Virus record (IMG/VR): IMGVR_UViG_3300046004_000818
Span: 18,972-82,971 of that record
DNA length: 64,000 nt
Strand: one strand, 5' to 3'
Origin: a virus
Made by a program: the position numbers and the translations under genes. The notes under the pieces were generated by a model that saw only the letters and a program-made list of their open reading frames with translations, was not told where the DNA came from and made no database searches. Below are positions 33,793 to 42,986 of this stretch, piece by piece; within the stretch, counting starts at the first letter, position 1, and every line of letters begins with the position of its first letter.

Positions 33793-36654
33793 TTACTTTA
33801 GTTGAAACGCATAAACACCATTCCGTTGCATAGCGTCGTAATCTAACAACAACGACTCCTGTCTCACCTGTGTTGTCCCCTGCTCACCCATTATGTATAG
33901 AGGACTATCCTTCATAGCCTGAACGAAACTAGCATCACCCATAAACAAGGGCAACACATTGATGTTACGGCAATGCAGCCTGTACTTGTTGTACGCAAGC
34001 CTACCAATGATGTTCAGCACAGCTTTACCGCCCATGTCCTTAACCTCAAAGTCAACATGGTTGTTGAGCCTACATGGGTGATCTGCTGCGAACCGTGACA
34101 TATCAGACAACATTTCAAAGACCTTGATAAACTCTGGTACAGAATTCTTAACGATCTTATCCATTTCGGTATAGATATGTGGTATCAGTCCCAAGACCTT
34201 CTCTGCCAAACTATCTTCAGCCTTGGGTAGAAATAGAGCTACCACTTCAGCAAACTTAATTAGACCAAACTCAGTCACAGCATAGTTGAATATAGAACGC
34301 TCATTCATGTTCTGTTTAATGAACAAGGTGTTAGCGTCACAAGTTTCTAAGCTATCCTCTGGTTGGATACTAAGCGCCTTAGTTACCCTGTCCAGTATAG
34401 GTTGGAACTCAGCATTGAAACTCTCAATGGTTGTCTGGCTCACAATGCTAGCTGCTAAGTGCTGACCAATGATAGCAAGGCACTTTACATTGGCTTGAAA
34501 CTTATCCCATGATGGTTTCGTCCGTCCTGCCAGTCGCCCATTCTGGCGTTTAAGGGTCACCAAAACAGTTCGGTGCAGAATGGCACCCTCTGTCTCCATC
34601 GCTTCGGCTAGGAAGGCTGTAGGCCCGGTCAGATCGACTTGGCTCAAGCCCTTGAAAGACGGTGTGGCGCGGTTGCCGCCGCCGCGAGAAACTGCATGAC
34701 CGTTATAGCTTGAACGGAAGTAGCTACGCATATCTTCTAACTTTTGCTGGCTCATTGTATGAGGCTTGTACTCATCAATGATAACAGGAATAGAAGCACT
34801 ACCTGACATGATAGAGGTAATAGCAAAGTTACTGGAACTAGCAGTTGTTACTACAGGTTTTTGGTTCAGATAGAACATATGCAACATGGACTCTAGCATA
34901 CGACTCTTACCTGTACCTGCTGGCCCTGCCACATGAAGCAGTGGAAACTGGTTATGTTCCAGTCGGAACAGTTGGGTGTAGAAAGAAGCGGTAATCCACC
35001 CAATTATCTTAGCCAGTGATGGCGCTTCTTGACAACCCAACAAGCCTTCAAGCATAGACTGCATACGTTCTACGTTACCGGGGTCCAATGCTACAAACTT
35101 AGGCCATGACGGTGCATTAGCTAAGTCGGTCTTGAGTAGTGGCGCTGGTCCTGGGTCTGGAGCCAACTCTACCCGTAGCCCTAGATCATACAGATGCTTG
35201 GGAATACGGACTTCATTAGCATCTGCCCAAACTAAAAAAGGCTTACGAGCTTCCACTATATTAGACTGCGGCATACATAGTACATCAAGACCCTCTGAGG
35301 TTGTGGCATAGCTAGTAGCTGTACCTAGTTTAATCTCTTTAAGCATATGTGTGTAGATATAACGTGAGTGTATATCGCTCCCTGTGAATGAAACACCTCG
35401 GTCATTGATCGCCTTATGTAGTGCGCTATTGCTAGCGAATGAGTCACGTTCCAGCTTGATAGCAGATGACCGATTGCCTGTAACAATAGTGGCTTTGATA
35501 ACTGCAATAGCCTCTGTCTCAGGGTCCAACAACGCTGACACGTTCTTGAAACACGCATCCATTATGTGACGGTCACCCTGCTCAGTAGCAGCATAGTAGT
35601 TATTGTTCTTGATAAAAATACCACTGGTATCTTCTGTAGTGAACTCTTCTTGGTCATCATCTTCGCTGAACTCATTGCGAGTCTCAAGCATAGACTGGAT
35701 AGGTCCAATAGCATAGTCGTACCCTACACCATCCTCAAGATAGTTGTACATCCTGCGTAGCTCATGCTCACGCTTGCCAGCAGAGTTGTACCTATAGCCA
35801 TCTCCTGTGTGGTTCTCAATAAGACCTTGACATTGTGCTATTAGTTCGTCTTCTGATAACTTCGCTTCTAGCGCATAGATACCAAGCTGAATGGCTATCT
35901 TGTTGAAACCTATACCTTCTTTGACATTCTCCCCCTTCATCAATTGCTTGATGATTGGTAGATGCCTACGCAAGGTAGCAGCATCTACAGGCTTAGTTCT
36001 GATCTTCTTCAAGGCCCGTAGCTTCTGTTCAATACCTGCATAGAGGATAGCGAACTGAGGCCTGAAGGTCGGAGTAGCCGTTATCAACGGTCGTGGAGTC
36101 TTGCACAACTCTGCGTAGCTCTCAGGTGTCAGTGCAGCTAGCTCTGCTGGTGTGATCTGAACCTTATAGTTGGAATTGTCTCTGACATTGTAATGTGTGC
36201 GAAACATGCGCCCCTTACGAGCACTGTATACGGCAAAGTCCAAGGTGGGTACTGCTAATTTAAATGCCAGTTCCTTGTAGATAGCTGGTAACTTATTAAC
36301 TGCTGCTACCTTCTCCATGAATACTACTGGTGGCACCAGTATATGCAAGCCCTTCTTGCCAGACAGGAAGATTTCCATATCTGAGTCTTGCAGATCATAC
36401 TTCTTCAACTTAACTACAAGTGACTTCGCGCCTTCTATAGACTCTTCTAGCTCTGTGGAGTCTAGGTCGAAGTATAACGGCCCCAAATACTTGGCCCCCT
36501 CTACCATTGGCTTTGGTGAGTCCTTAGCCAACAAGGTGTCGCAAGCTAGTACAGTTATGAACGTAGGCTTTAACTTGTCAAAGTCAATAGTATCGTGGCA
36601 TGTTACCCAATCTTCTGTGCCACCAACTAGCTGGTAGCTTCTATAGAGAGTCAT
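33793..36654 (-). CDS. Primase-helicase (archaeo-eukaryotic primase plus P-loop ATPase)
   Basis: The 953-residue protein begins with an AEP-type primase: LGPLYFDLDST (DxD metal site near residue 61) and LSGKKGLHILVPP (sxH motif near 100). The C-terminal part has a Walker A (AGPAGTGKS near 580) and Walker B (VIIDEYKPH near 620) of a helicase-type ATPase. One protein would thus unwind and prime the fork. The 5' leader contains the large inverted repeat at 36671-36816. Confidence 0.88.
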   Translation of the reverse strand: MTLYRSYQLVGGTEDWVTCHDTIDFDKLKPTFITVLACDTLLAKDSPKPMVEGAKYLGPLYFDLDSTELEESIEGAKSLVVKLKKYDLQDSDMEIFLSGKKGLHILVPPVVFMEKVAAVNKLPAIYKELAFKLAVPTLDFAVYSARKGRMFRTHYNVRDNSNYKVQITPAELAALTPESYAELCKTPRPLITATPTFRPQFAILYAGIEQKLRALKKIRTKPVDAATLRRHLPIIKQLMKGENVKEGIGFNKIAIQLGIYALEAKLSEDELIAQCQGLIENHTGDGYRYNSAGKREHELRRMYNYLEDGVGYDYAIGPIQSMLETRNEFSEDDDQEEFTTEDTSGIFIKNNNYYAATEQGDRHIMDACFKNVSALLDPETEAIAVIKATIVTGNRSSAIKLERDSFASNSALHKAINDRGVSFTGSDIHSRYIYTHMLKEIKLGTATSYATTSEGLDVLCMPQSNIVEARKPFLVWADANEVRIPKHLYDLGLRVELAPDPGPAPLLKTDLANAPSWPKFVALDPGNVERMQSMLEGLLGCQEAPSLAKIIGWITASFYTQLFRLEHNQFPLLHVAGPAGTGKSRMLESMLHMFYLNQKPVVTTASSSNFAITSIMSGSASIPVIIDEYKPHTMSQQKLEDMRSYFRSSYNGHAVSRGGGNRATPSFKGLSQVDLTGPTAFLAEAMETEGAILHRTVLVTLKRQNGRLAGRTKPSWDKFQANVKCLAIIGQHLAASIVSQTTIESFNAEFQPILDRVTKALSIQPEDSLETCDANTLFIKQNMNERSIFNYAVTEFGLIKFAEVVALFLPKAEDSLAEKVLGLIPHIYTEMDKIVKNSVPEFIKVFEMLSDMSRFAADHPCRLNNHVDFEVKDMGGKAVLNIIGRLAYNKYRLHCRNINVLPLFMGDASFVQAMKDSPLYIMGEQGTTQVRQESLLLDYDAMQRNGVYAFQLK

Positions 36655-36670
36655 CTGCTTCTTTCTTATT

Positions 36671-36816
36671 AGCGTAGCTTACTGTTAGAAGAACCCCATT
36701 TTCGGTGAAAGTTACCGGACAACCCAAGAACCTGACGGTTTGAGATTACGGCTCGAAAATGGGGTTCATCTAACAGCAAGCAAACGCTTGCGGGGTTGTC
36801 GGAATGCGCCTTTCAC
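36671..36816. other. Large inverted repeat with switch-like pairing in the primase leader
   Basis: Arms 36671-36704 and 36754-36788 match over about 35 positions with three mismatches and one gap. The core GAACCCCATTTTCG/CGAAAATGGGGTTC is perfect. The 49-base spacer carries two segments that pair outside the repeat: GTGAAAG (36705-36711) with CTTTCAC (36810-36816), and GACAACCC (36718-36725) with GGGTTGTC (36793-36800). These pairings cross the arm pairing, so they give a pseudoknot or a mutually exclusive fold. A GCAAGC/GCTTGC hairpin lies at 36776-36791. The 180-base gap holds nothing else I can identify. Confidence 0.85.
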
Positions 36817-36834
36817 AGCGGGTGTAATCTTACA

Positions 36835-38235
36835 TCAGTTTCGACCATAAAAAACGTCCCGCAAAGATGTTTTTGTCTGCTCCACGGTGTCGGTCAGGTC
36901 GATGTTAGCTGCTAGGCGCTTGATGATACTGTCTTGGATAGTGCCTTGAGCATCTGCAAACCTCATGGTAGGAGGTACTGTCTGGCCTACCCTATCTATT
37001 CGTCCACAGCTTTGACTCATATACAAAGGAGATGTAGGTATCTCCAAGTGTAAAGATTCTGAGCAAACAAACTGAGGGTTTAGACCTGCGCCAGCACTCT
37101 GGTACTGAAACACGCCTATACGCACACTTGGATCGTTCATGAACTTGTCTACGTTCTTGGCACTATCTACTTCACTGTATGCTCCTACAGCACTATAGCC
37201 TAACTCCTTCAGATACTTTAGTACCGAACGGCTGGTCATAACGTATATAGTCCAAATGATTAGTTTACTCTTGGTAGGGTCCAAGCATTCTGTCTGCTCA
37301 ATGGTCATGTCAATCAAGTCGTAGCAGGCACTGCGTTTTGTAGGGTCGCCAGCGAAGTGGCCCCAGTTGCATATGATCTGCTGAGCCGCATGGTAGAGCC
37401 GAGTAGCAGTGGTTGCGTCTATCTTACTACCATCATCCAGCAATAACAACTGTTCTTCCAACAACTTCTCATACAGCTTCATGTGCTCTGGGTCAAGCTC
37501 ATAACTGGTGTCTGGGTATATAGGTGCCAACGAGTAACCATGCACCTCCTTTTTCGTCCTATGCACAGACTTGATTGCAAAGTTCTCAGCAAGCATTGGG
37601 AGGTTCTGGTAAGCCTTGATAGAGCCAAAGAAGTCTCGCTCAGCTACGTGCATTTGCTCAAAGTGAGCATAGCTTCTGTATATTTCAGGACTACGCAACT
37701 TGATGAATGTATAGCAGTCTGTGGGCTTACTGGTAGGTGTACCTGTTAGCATCTGCAGTCGGCGGTTCTTGCTGAACGTACCTACACATGTATATAGTTT
37801 TGACTTAACGTTCTTAATTGACTGTGCTTCGTCTACTATAAGTTCCACATGAAGACCTTGAAGCTCTGCAAATACACGCTCGAAATCTCTGCGGAAGATA
37901 TCAGATGACATTAGTACCCAACGCTTATCAGCAAGAGTCATCTTCTTGCGAATAGGTGGGGTACCTTTGTACATCAGCACACGCTCACTGACACGCTCTA
38001 ACCACCGTTTCCACCCTAGCAAGAGAATGGGAGGCATGATTACAACAGTGACCTGTGGCTCACTGATTAAAGATACGGCTGTGGATATGACAGTTTTGCC
38101 ACACCCAACCTCATAGCGATTCAAACTCTTGTTCCATTGCAGGAAGGTCTCTACGTCTTGTACCTGCAAATCCTTAAGCGCGAATCCAGCCTTCTCTTCA
38201 AATCTGTAGGCTTCGTTAAAAGCTTTGTATGTCAT
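36835..38235 (-). CDS. SNF2-family DNA helicase
   Basis: The 466-residue protein has motif I YEVGCGKT (about 41-48), motif II DEAQ (about 135), motif III LTGTPTS and motif VI QSCGRIDRVGQ (about 405-415). SNF2-type phage helicases are usual beside polA, primase and resolvase genes and probably remodel or reverse replication forks. Translation is coupled to the upstream gene by a four-base overlap. Confidence 0.92.
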   Translation of the reverse strand: MTYKAFNEAYRFEEKAGFALKDLQVQDVETFLQWNKSLNRYEVGCGKTVISTAVSLISEPQVTVVIMPPILLLGWKRWLERVSERVLMYKGTPPIRKKMTLADKRWVLMSSDIFRRDFERVFAELQGLHVELIVDEAQSIKNVKSKLYTCVGTFSKNRRLQMLTGTPTSKPTDCYTFIKLRSPEIYRSYAHFEQMHVAERDFFGSIKAYQNLPMLAENFAIKSVHRTKKEVHGYSLAPIYPDTSYELDPEHMKLYEKLLEEQLLLLDDGSKIDATTATRLYHAAQQIICNWGHFAGDPTKRSACYDLIDMTIEQTECLDPTKSKLIIWTIYVMTSRSVLKYLKELGYSAVGAYSEVDSAKNVDKFMNDPSVRIGVFQYQSAGAGLNPQFVCSESLHLEIPTSPLYMSQSCGRIDRVGQTVPPTMRFADAQGTIQDSIIKRLAANIDLTDTVEQTKTSLRDVFYGRN

Positions 38236-38495
38236 AGTGGCTTTAGCCCTGCTTCCTCAAGCAGGCTCTCTAGGCTTTGCTGCAGAATCGAACTGACATA
38301 TGGAATCTGATCCCGACTGAACAATGTCTGTATATGGTAGTTACCGATACTGATGTGCATTGTGAAGTGACCATCCACAGGTGGTTTGAGTACCCGTTCC
38401 AGAAAGTCCAACCTGTCTAGCATCACTACTAGCTCTGGTGCCGTACAGCCGCCATGATTGTTGAGTCTGTCGCGCAAATCTTTTGTGTTAGTCAT
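38232..38495 (-). CDS. Hypothetical protein
   Basis: An 87-residue protein (helical start DLRDRLNNHGGCTAPELVVM, ending LEEAGLKPL) with overlapping start and stop codons on both sides. No recognised domain. Confidence 0.65.
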   Translation of the reverse strand: MTNTKDLRDRLNNHGGCTAPELVVMLDRLDFLERVLKPPVDGHFTMHISIGNYHIQTLFSRDQIPYVSSILQQSLESLLEEAGLKPL

Positions 38496-38908
38496 ACTGA
38501 TCTCTCTTCAAGGTTTACACCGGCTTCAGCTACTGCAAGCAAAACAGTTCTTACAGCAGGAGGTAGACACTTGTTGTCTGTCTCTACCAACCTGTAAAAA
38601 CCTCTAGGCCGCAGGAAACATAACCAATCTCCAATAGGCACATCATTTAATACATGGTGTGTATGGGCTTGGTAGTAGGTAAACCTGCCGATGATGCTAG
38701 TCTGCTCTGCCACAGTCTCACACTTACCGCCAACGTCTGCCCATGCAAGGTTGAAGGCTCCGTAGTTCTTGGGAGCTATCAACCCTATGCCTTTCGTCTT
38801 GCCTCCTTCCGCTGGCAGGACATACTCGGTAGGATGTTTTGGTGACCAGTGGTAGTTGGCCAGTCGATCACACATCTTTCTTATCTGTTGAATAGTAGCT
38901 TCTTCCAT
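38492..38908 (-). CDS. Hypothetical protein
   Basis: A 138-residue mixed alpha/beta protein (RLANYHWSPKHPTEYVLPAE). GGA precedes the ATG. It overlaps the upstream gene by 28 bases. No recognised domain or catalytic motif. Confidence 0.65.
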   Translation of the reverse strand: MEEATIQQIRKMCDRLANYHWSPKHPTEYVLPAEGGKTKGIGLIAPKNYGAFNLAWADVGGKCETVAEQTSIIGRFTYYQAHTHHVLNDVPIGDWLCFLRPRGFYRLVETDNKCLPPAVRTVLLAVAEAGVNLEERSV

Positions 38909-39237
38909 AACGATGGTCCTTCTTTATTTTCTCTAGTCGGGACAGTTTCTACTATCTCCGCTGGAGTCAGGTTGACTCCCAGTAAATCCAAGGTCTTTCG
39001 TTGCACCTCTAGCGACATTTCTGCACCCATCGTACCCCAATTGATGCAGTGCATTAAACGTAACGCACTATAGTCAGCTGTTCGCATGAGGCCGCTGATA
39101 CCTAGCAGCTTGCCTACCTCATCGACAACACAGATATCGAAATGGTTACCTTGAAACATCTTCTTCAAAGAGATAATGATAGCTGCTTTCTGAAAGCCTG
39201 ACAGGTCAGGCTCATCCATTAGTTCTGATGCGTTCAT
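38881..39237 (-). CDS. Hypothetical protein
   Basis: A 118-residue protein with a helical N-terminal half (SGFQKAAIIISLKKMF) and an Asp/Glu-containing ICVVDEVGKLLGISG segment. It follows the ligase gene by a four-base overlap, so it belongs to the DNA-processing unit. No family recognised. Confidence 0.65.
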   Translation of the reverse strand: MNASELMDEPDLSGFQKAAIIISLKKMFQGNHFDICVVDEVGKLLGISGLMRTADYSALRLMHCINWGTMGAEMSLEVQRKTLDLLGVNLTPAEIVETVPTRENKEGPSLWKKLLFNR

Positions 39238-40091
39238 GCTATATCCTTCCAGCGATAAAAGCGACCATGCCGGGGAACGTCCTTCTCACCTATAGGCAGA
39301 TGACGGAACGTACACATCTTTCCGATGTACTTGTCTTTATTAAGCAACACTTCCCGACGCTGATCGTGATTTAGCTTCCCGGCGCTAATGTTGAAGACCT
39401 TAGTACCCATTTGGATTACAAAGCCTCCTGCCATACCATTGCCTACAAGGTTTTCGGCATGGGTGCTACGGGCTGTACGCCCTAACTCATTGGTAAAAGT
39501 AGGGTTATTGTTAGTCATGGCTTCAAATACATCGACTACAATACCGTCTGAGTCCAGAAACGGTTTGAACTTCAACATATCCTGCGACTTTGCAGTGGCT
39601 CTGCCTTCTTTGTAGAGGGCAGAGCCATTCCGCAAAATGGCACCCTCATAGCCTAGCTCCAACTGGTCAGCGTAGAACCTATCAAGATCATCTTGACTGT
39701 TCAGGATAGTTTGTGGCAGCACCTTGATATAAGAGGGCAAGGTCATGCCTAATAAGCGGTTGTACCGATCTGAATATGGTAGTACCTTGTCCATCACATC
39801 GAAGGCGTAGAACATAATGTCAGTGATGTGGCGATCTTCTGTTCTGACCGCTGAGCTAGTTACATGGTATACATCATGTGCAGTGGGGTCACCGCAGATA
39901 AACTCACCATCAAGCCCTTGAGTAGCAGCCATCAGTTCTCGCAACCGGAAGTTGGGGATAGGTTTCAAGCTGCGTGTGACACATGTTCCATACTGCGTCA
40001 CACCACGGATACCATCTAGCTTTGAACTAGCAAACTTGGGAAACGTGAGTGGATACTTTGCGTCTGGTTCAGATGCGAGGTTTGGTTTCAT
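39234..40091 (-). CDS. ATP-dependent DNA ligase
   Basis: The 285-residue protein has motif I KLDGIRG with the adenylated Lys24, LDGEFICG (motif III region) near residue 60, YEGAILRN near 145 and MLKFKP near 168 (motif V). It is short for a ligase, like other phage minimal ligases with only nucleotidyltransferase and OB domains. It would seal nicks after the polymerase 5'-nuclease removes primers. Confidence 0.93.
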   Translation of the reverse strand: MKPNLASEPDAKYPLTFPKFASSKLDGIRGVTQYGTCVTRSLKPIPNFRLRELMAATQGLDGEFICGDPTAHDVYHVTSSAVRTEDRHITDIMFYAFDVMDKVLPYSDRYNRLLGMTLPSYIKVLPQTILNSQDDLDRFYADQLELGYEGAILRNGSALYKEGRATAKSQDMLKFKPFLDSDGIVVDVFEAMTNNNPTFTNELGRTARSTHAENLVGNGMAGGFVIQMGTKVFNISAGKLNHDQRREVLLNKDKYIGKMCTFRHLPIGEKDVPRHGRFYRWKDIA

Positions 40092-40321
40092 AGTTTTCCT
40101 TGGTTAGTGGTTGCTCGATGCCAGTCTGAATCTCTTGGAGCCTCTTTCTTCAATACGGATATTAGTTCGTCAATCTTTTTCTGAGCCTCGTTAACCTTGT
40201 TCATGCAATGTGTTTCACGGTTACGGGCCTCTGACGCAAGCTGCTTCGCATGTCTATGCTCGTCAGTAGCTACCGCGAATGCACAGATAGCTTCATCAAG
40301 AAGTTTGTTTAGGCTTTTCAT
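40088..40321 (-). CDS. Small coiled-coil protein
   Basis: A 77-residue helical protein with regularly spaced Ala, Glu and Lys (HAKQLASEARNRETHCMNKV). AAGGA precedes the ATG. It overlaps the ligase start. Function unknown. Confidence 0.6.
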   Translation of the reverse strand: MKSLNKLLDEAICAFAVATDEHRHAKQLASEARNRETHCMNKVNEAQKKIDELISVLKKEAPRDSDWHRATTNQGKL

Positions 40322-40334
40322 TCTCAGTCCTTAG

Positions 40335-40745
40335 TTAACGATCACCGAAGGCTTGATGATCAAAGTCCATGTCCATAGCGAAGTCAAACTCTTCTTCATC
40401 ATCAAACTCTTTGGTAGTGAAGTCCACAGCGTTACGCAGCTTGGAAGGGAGTGCCTTTACAGTCTCAGCTAACGTGGCTTTCCTAGGCTGTAGCTTCAGT
40501 CTATCTAGCTGCTTGTACTCGTCCCGGTCAACCTTGCAGATGATCCACTTGTACTCATAGGGAGCATTAGGATCAAGCCTAGGCGTCTTGTGCACCTGAG
40601 TGATAGTGACAATCTTTGTCTCACCTCGGGCATCTACCACCGCTTGGTCACCCACCTTGAAATCTTCGATGTGGGTCTTGTAGGTGTACTGTTTGCTAGA
40701 GCCGGGAAACCTAGCCATTACCGTCGTGTAGTCTATAGGTAACAT
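40335..40745 (-). CDS. Conserved phage protein with SH3-like look
   Basis: A 136-residue protein: KQYTYKTHIEDFKVGDQAVV, then YKWIICKVDRDEYKQL, and an acidic C-terminus (FDDEEEFDFAMDMDFD). The N-terminal half resembles small beta-barrel phage proteins of unknown function. The acidic tail may bind a basic partner or mimic DNA. Confidence 0.65.
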   Translation of the reverse strand: MLPIDYTTVMARFPGSSKQYTYKTHIEDFKVGDQAVVDARGETKIVTITQVHKTPRLDPNAPYEYKWIICKVDRDEYKQLDRLKLQPRKATLAETVKALPSKLRNAVDFTTKEFDDEEEFDFAMDMDFDHQAFGDR

Positions 40746-40756
40746 AGTACTCTCCT

Positions 40757-40945
40757 TTAGTGATTAGGTAAGCTAACCTCTAGCTGAAGCTTGACAAGCC
40801 CTAACTTCACATTGATAGCCCACAGTTCAAAGAAGCCCATAGTAGTTAGGAAGCTAACATCATAACCCCACTTGTCGTAAGCAAACCATGCCACGAATAC
40901 TAGCCATAGCATATTACTCCACTCAGCCTTTATGAGATCTAACAT
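40757..40945 (-). CDS. Small membrane-associated protein
   Basis: A 62-residue hydrophobic protein (MLWLVFVAWFAYDKWG, then FFELWAINVKLGLVKL), likely one or two membrane spans. AAAGGAG precedes the ATG. Function unknown. Confidence 0.6.
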   Translation of the reverse strand: MLDLIKAEWSNMLWLVFVAWFAYDKWGYDVSFLTTMGFFELWAINVKLGLVKLQLEVSLPNH

Positions 40946-40949
40946 AATC

Positions 40950-41399
40950 TTACTCCTTTGCTAAATGCGCCGTAGGGTGCTGCACATAATCATCCCCATA
41001 GCGAGATGGAAGTGCTAGGAAGTCGTAAGCCCCACGGCGCGGGGTGCTTACTTTCAACTCATCGCCTTGATAACTACCTTCCGGTACAGTATACTCCTTT
41101 TTTGCCGCAATTGTCAAAGTCTTCGATCTGACATTCTGGCTGGCAAGGAAGTTGAGCATCACCCTGCCCTCGGAAGTTAGTGAGTACTTACTATCAAAGT
41201 AAGAAACATGGCCCTCGTGCTCTAGCACATCAAGGCACTCACGCTGGAACTCAGTGATACTTAGCATCCGTTTGAGAGGGTGCACCAAGGTATCCCATAC
41301 CCTGTCTACGGTATAGTTGCCGATAGACAGGACTAATAGCACCTGTTGCTGAAGCCCACCGGGGAGGTATTCGTTACCTCGCAAATCTAGTTCTGACAT
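40950..41399 (-). CDS. Possible winged-helix protein
   Basis: Residues about 15-90 of this 149-residue protein look like a winged-helix domain (LQQQVLLVLSIGNYTVDRVW, then ITEFQRECLDVLEHEGHVSY and the wing SKYSLTSEGRVML). The rest is likely flexible. It could be a small early regulator. AAGGA precedes the ATG. Confidence 0.55.
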   Translation of the reverse strand: MSELDLRGNEYLPGGLQQQVLLVLSIGNYTVDRVWDTLVHPLKRMLSITEFQRECLDVLEHEGHVSYFDSKYSLTSEGRVMLNFLASQNVRSKTLTIAAKKEYTVPEGSYQGDELKVSTPRRGAYDFLALPSRYGDDYVQHPTAHLAKE

Positions 41400-41400
41400 A

Positions 41401-41607
41401 TCAATCCTTTTTAGTTGTTGGTAGTGGTGCCCAACCTACCCAAAAGTCATCGTCAGGTTTCCCTGAGTAGTGACCATACTGAGCTACACCACCTCTGCCT
41501 TTTAGCTGTACCTTGACACCTCTAGGACAGGTAGCCATAGGTTGCCAGTGGTACTTAGTATCCACCGCTACAGTATCAGTGGAATCTAGTTTAAACTCCT
41601 GACTCAT
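41401..41607 (-). CDS. Hypothetical protein
   Basis: Start 41607 follows GGAAGGG and overlaps the end of the upstream gene. The longer frame to 41694 lies wholly inside that gene. The 68-residue product contains YHWQPMATCPRGVKVQLKG and DDDFWVGWAPLP. Such Trp-rich small proteins recur in phages with no known role. Confidence 0.6.
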   Translation of the reverse strand: MSQEFKLDSTDTVAVDTKYHWQPMATCPRGVKVQLKGRGGVAQYGHYSGKPDDDFWVGWAPLPTTKKD

Positions 41608-41860
41608 CATTACCCTTCCGTTGTTTTTCCAACACATTAAGTAGCCACTGCACTTGCTCAGCACTACCTCTTGTCTGGTTTTCAAAGTAGTCACATAAAA
41701 TACGTAGCCGTTCTATCTCTTCACCAAGCATCTTATAACGCTTGGCCTCGACAGACTTGGCCTTGTACTCAGGCGTATCTATCAATTGGGTACATTCAAG
41801 CAAGGCCTGAATGTACCATTCTCTAGGTGTTAGTAGAGGGTTTAGATACACGCTTAGCAT
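41591..41860 (-). CDS. Hypothetical helical protein
   Basis: An 89-residue protein, mostly helical (EAKRYKMLGEEIERLRILCD). AGGAG precedes the ATG, which supports this start. No recognised family. Confidence 0.6.
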   Translation of the reverse strand: MLSVYLNPLLTPREWYIQALLECTQLIDTPEYKAKSVEAKRYKMLGEEIERLRILCDYFENQTRGSAEQVQWLLNVLEKQRKGNDESGV

Positions 41861-41906
41861 CTTTCTTCTCCTGCCGCAGCTTGTCTATGGCAAGATTGTG
41901 GGCCAT
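41823..41906 (-). CDS. Possible 27-residue overlapping ORF
   Basis: A basic helical peptide (MAHNLAIDKLRQEKKDAKRV) between two genes, overlapping the next gene by 38 bases. The open frame continues upstream to 42026 but that part only shadows the neighbour. The ribosome site is weak. Confidence 0.3.
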   Translation of the reverse strand: MAHNLAIDKLRQEKKDAKRVSKPSTNT

Positions 41907-41919
41907 GACCTGCAAGCTG

Positions 41920-42288
41920 TTAGCTATTCGGGGTGATTTCGGGGATGCCTGTCCCGGCGGCTCCAGCCTTGTCCCCATCACCGTCATTATCGTTGTCGCT
42001 AGTGTCGGCTGTGTCTTCATCTTCAAGCTCCGTCAGTTTGTTGATTAACTCATCTGCATAGTAGCTAGCCATTTCTGCTACTAGTGTGCCAGAGATAGGT
42101 GACTCCGAGAAACTGCCTCTGGTAATCAGGGCTTGCATAGCAAGGCTAGCGAAGTGCTGCCTGATAGTTATTCCCGTGTATACCTCACAGAAGCCGGGCG
42201 CAATCTTGGTTCCATTGTACCCTTCTATATCACGGTCAGTATGGTTATTCTCCAATGTAGATGGATGAATAGGAAAGTCACAGTGCAT
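41920..42288 (-). CDS. Hypothetical phage protein
   Basis: A 122-residue protein with TGITIRQHFASLAMQALITR in the middle, a pattern common in small phage early proteins, then an acidic Asp/Glu-rich stretch and a Gly/Pro tail. AAAGGAG precedes the ATG. Function unknown. Confidence 0.65.
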   Translation of the reverse strand: MHCDFPIHPSTLENNHTDRDIEGYNGTKIAPGFCEVYTGITIRQHFASLAMQALITRGSFSESPISGTLVAEMASYYADELINKLTELEDEDTADTSDNDNDGDGDKAGAAGTGIPEITPNS

Positions 42289-42526
42289 CTTTAACTCCTT
42301 TAGAAATGGTGGTCATCCTGAATGCTCCTAGATCAGTGACCTTCTTCAGCTTACGATTCTCAGCATCCTCAAGCACTTGATAGCCTCTAGCTAACTTTGT
42401 ACTGAGGGTCTTCACTGGCATTGGTTGGGCCTTGAACTCAAGACCTGTAGCTTTCATAGCAGTATATAGAAGGTTGCTTAACAATCCTAGCTCTGTAATG
42501 TCTAGGTGAACGGCTTGTGTTTTCAT
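42278..42526 (-). CDS. Hypothetical protein
   Basis: The ATG at 42526 immediately follows the upstream stop. The frame extends further upstream but only as a shadow. The 82-residue product (HLDITELGLLSNLLYTAMKA) is helical. There is no Shine-Dalgarno site, so translation is likely coupled to the Ser-rich protein gene. Confidence 0.55.
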   Translation of the reverse strand: MKTQAVHLDITELGLLSNLLYTAMKATGLEFKAQPMPVKTLSTKLARGYQVLEDAENRKLKKVTDLGAFRMTTISKGVKDAL

Positions 42527-42527
42527 G

Positions 42528-42986
42528 TTAGTCTGATGATGATGAACTGTCTGAACTGCTAGAGCTATCGGAGCTACTAGAACTACTATCACCCCATGAG
42601 CCACTGGCTCCGCCTCCACCGAAGTCACCTCCGCCACCACTACGGATAGGTTCAGGGCTAGGTGTATAGAGGCGATCTGGACCTGACTCTGGAAAGGCAT
42701 AGCTACACACCGGGTCAGAGCTAGGTTCAACTCTTGTAGAAGACCTGAACTCACGGCGATCCACAGCACTATTAGCTTCCCGCTTCTCTAGGGGTACAGC
42801 GGGTGGCCTCTTGGGAGGGTAGCTAGGTTTGTAGTAGCCTGTAACGCTTTTACGCAAGCGTTCTACCTTGGCATTGGCTTCTTCAATAAGCTGAACACAG
42901 ATAAGGCAGGGCGGTTGAGGCCCATTGAAGACAAGCCTTTGATAGGTATGTCCTGCACGACAGGTGTGGTTGTAGCCGAAGATCAT
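42528..42986 (-). CDS. Zinc-binding protein with serine-rich tail
   Basis: The 152-residue protein has Cys residues spaced for zinc (HTCRAGHTYQRLVF, then CLICVQLIEEA), a helical segment, a Pro/Arg-rich linker and a C-terminus of Gly and then almost only Ser and Asp. A Ser/Asp run of this length is unusual in phage proteins and may be low-complexity DNA expanding by slippage. Function unknown. Confidence 0.65.
   Translation of the reverse strand: MIFGYNHTCRAGHTYQRLVFNGPQPPCLICVQLIEEANAKVERLRKSVTGYYKPSYPPKRPPAVPLEKREANSAVDRREFRSSTRVEPSSDPVCSYAFPESGPDRLYTPSPEPIRSGGGGDFGGGGASGSWGDSSSSSSDSSSSSDSSSSSD

Noticed and set aside
36671-36788. Integron attC site
   Set aside because: GTTAGA and TCTAAC appear, but in the reverse order to attC ends (GTT on the left, AAC on the right) and there is no cassette structure.
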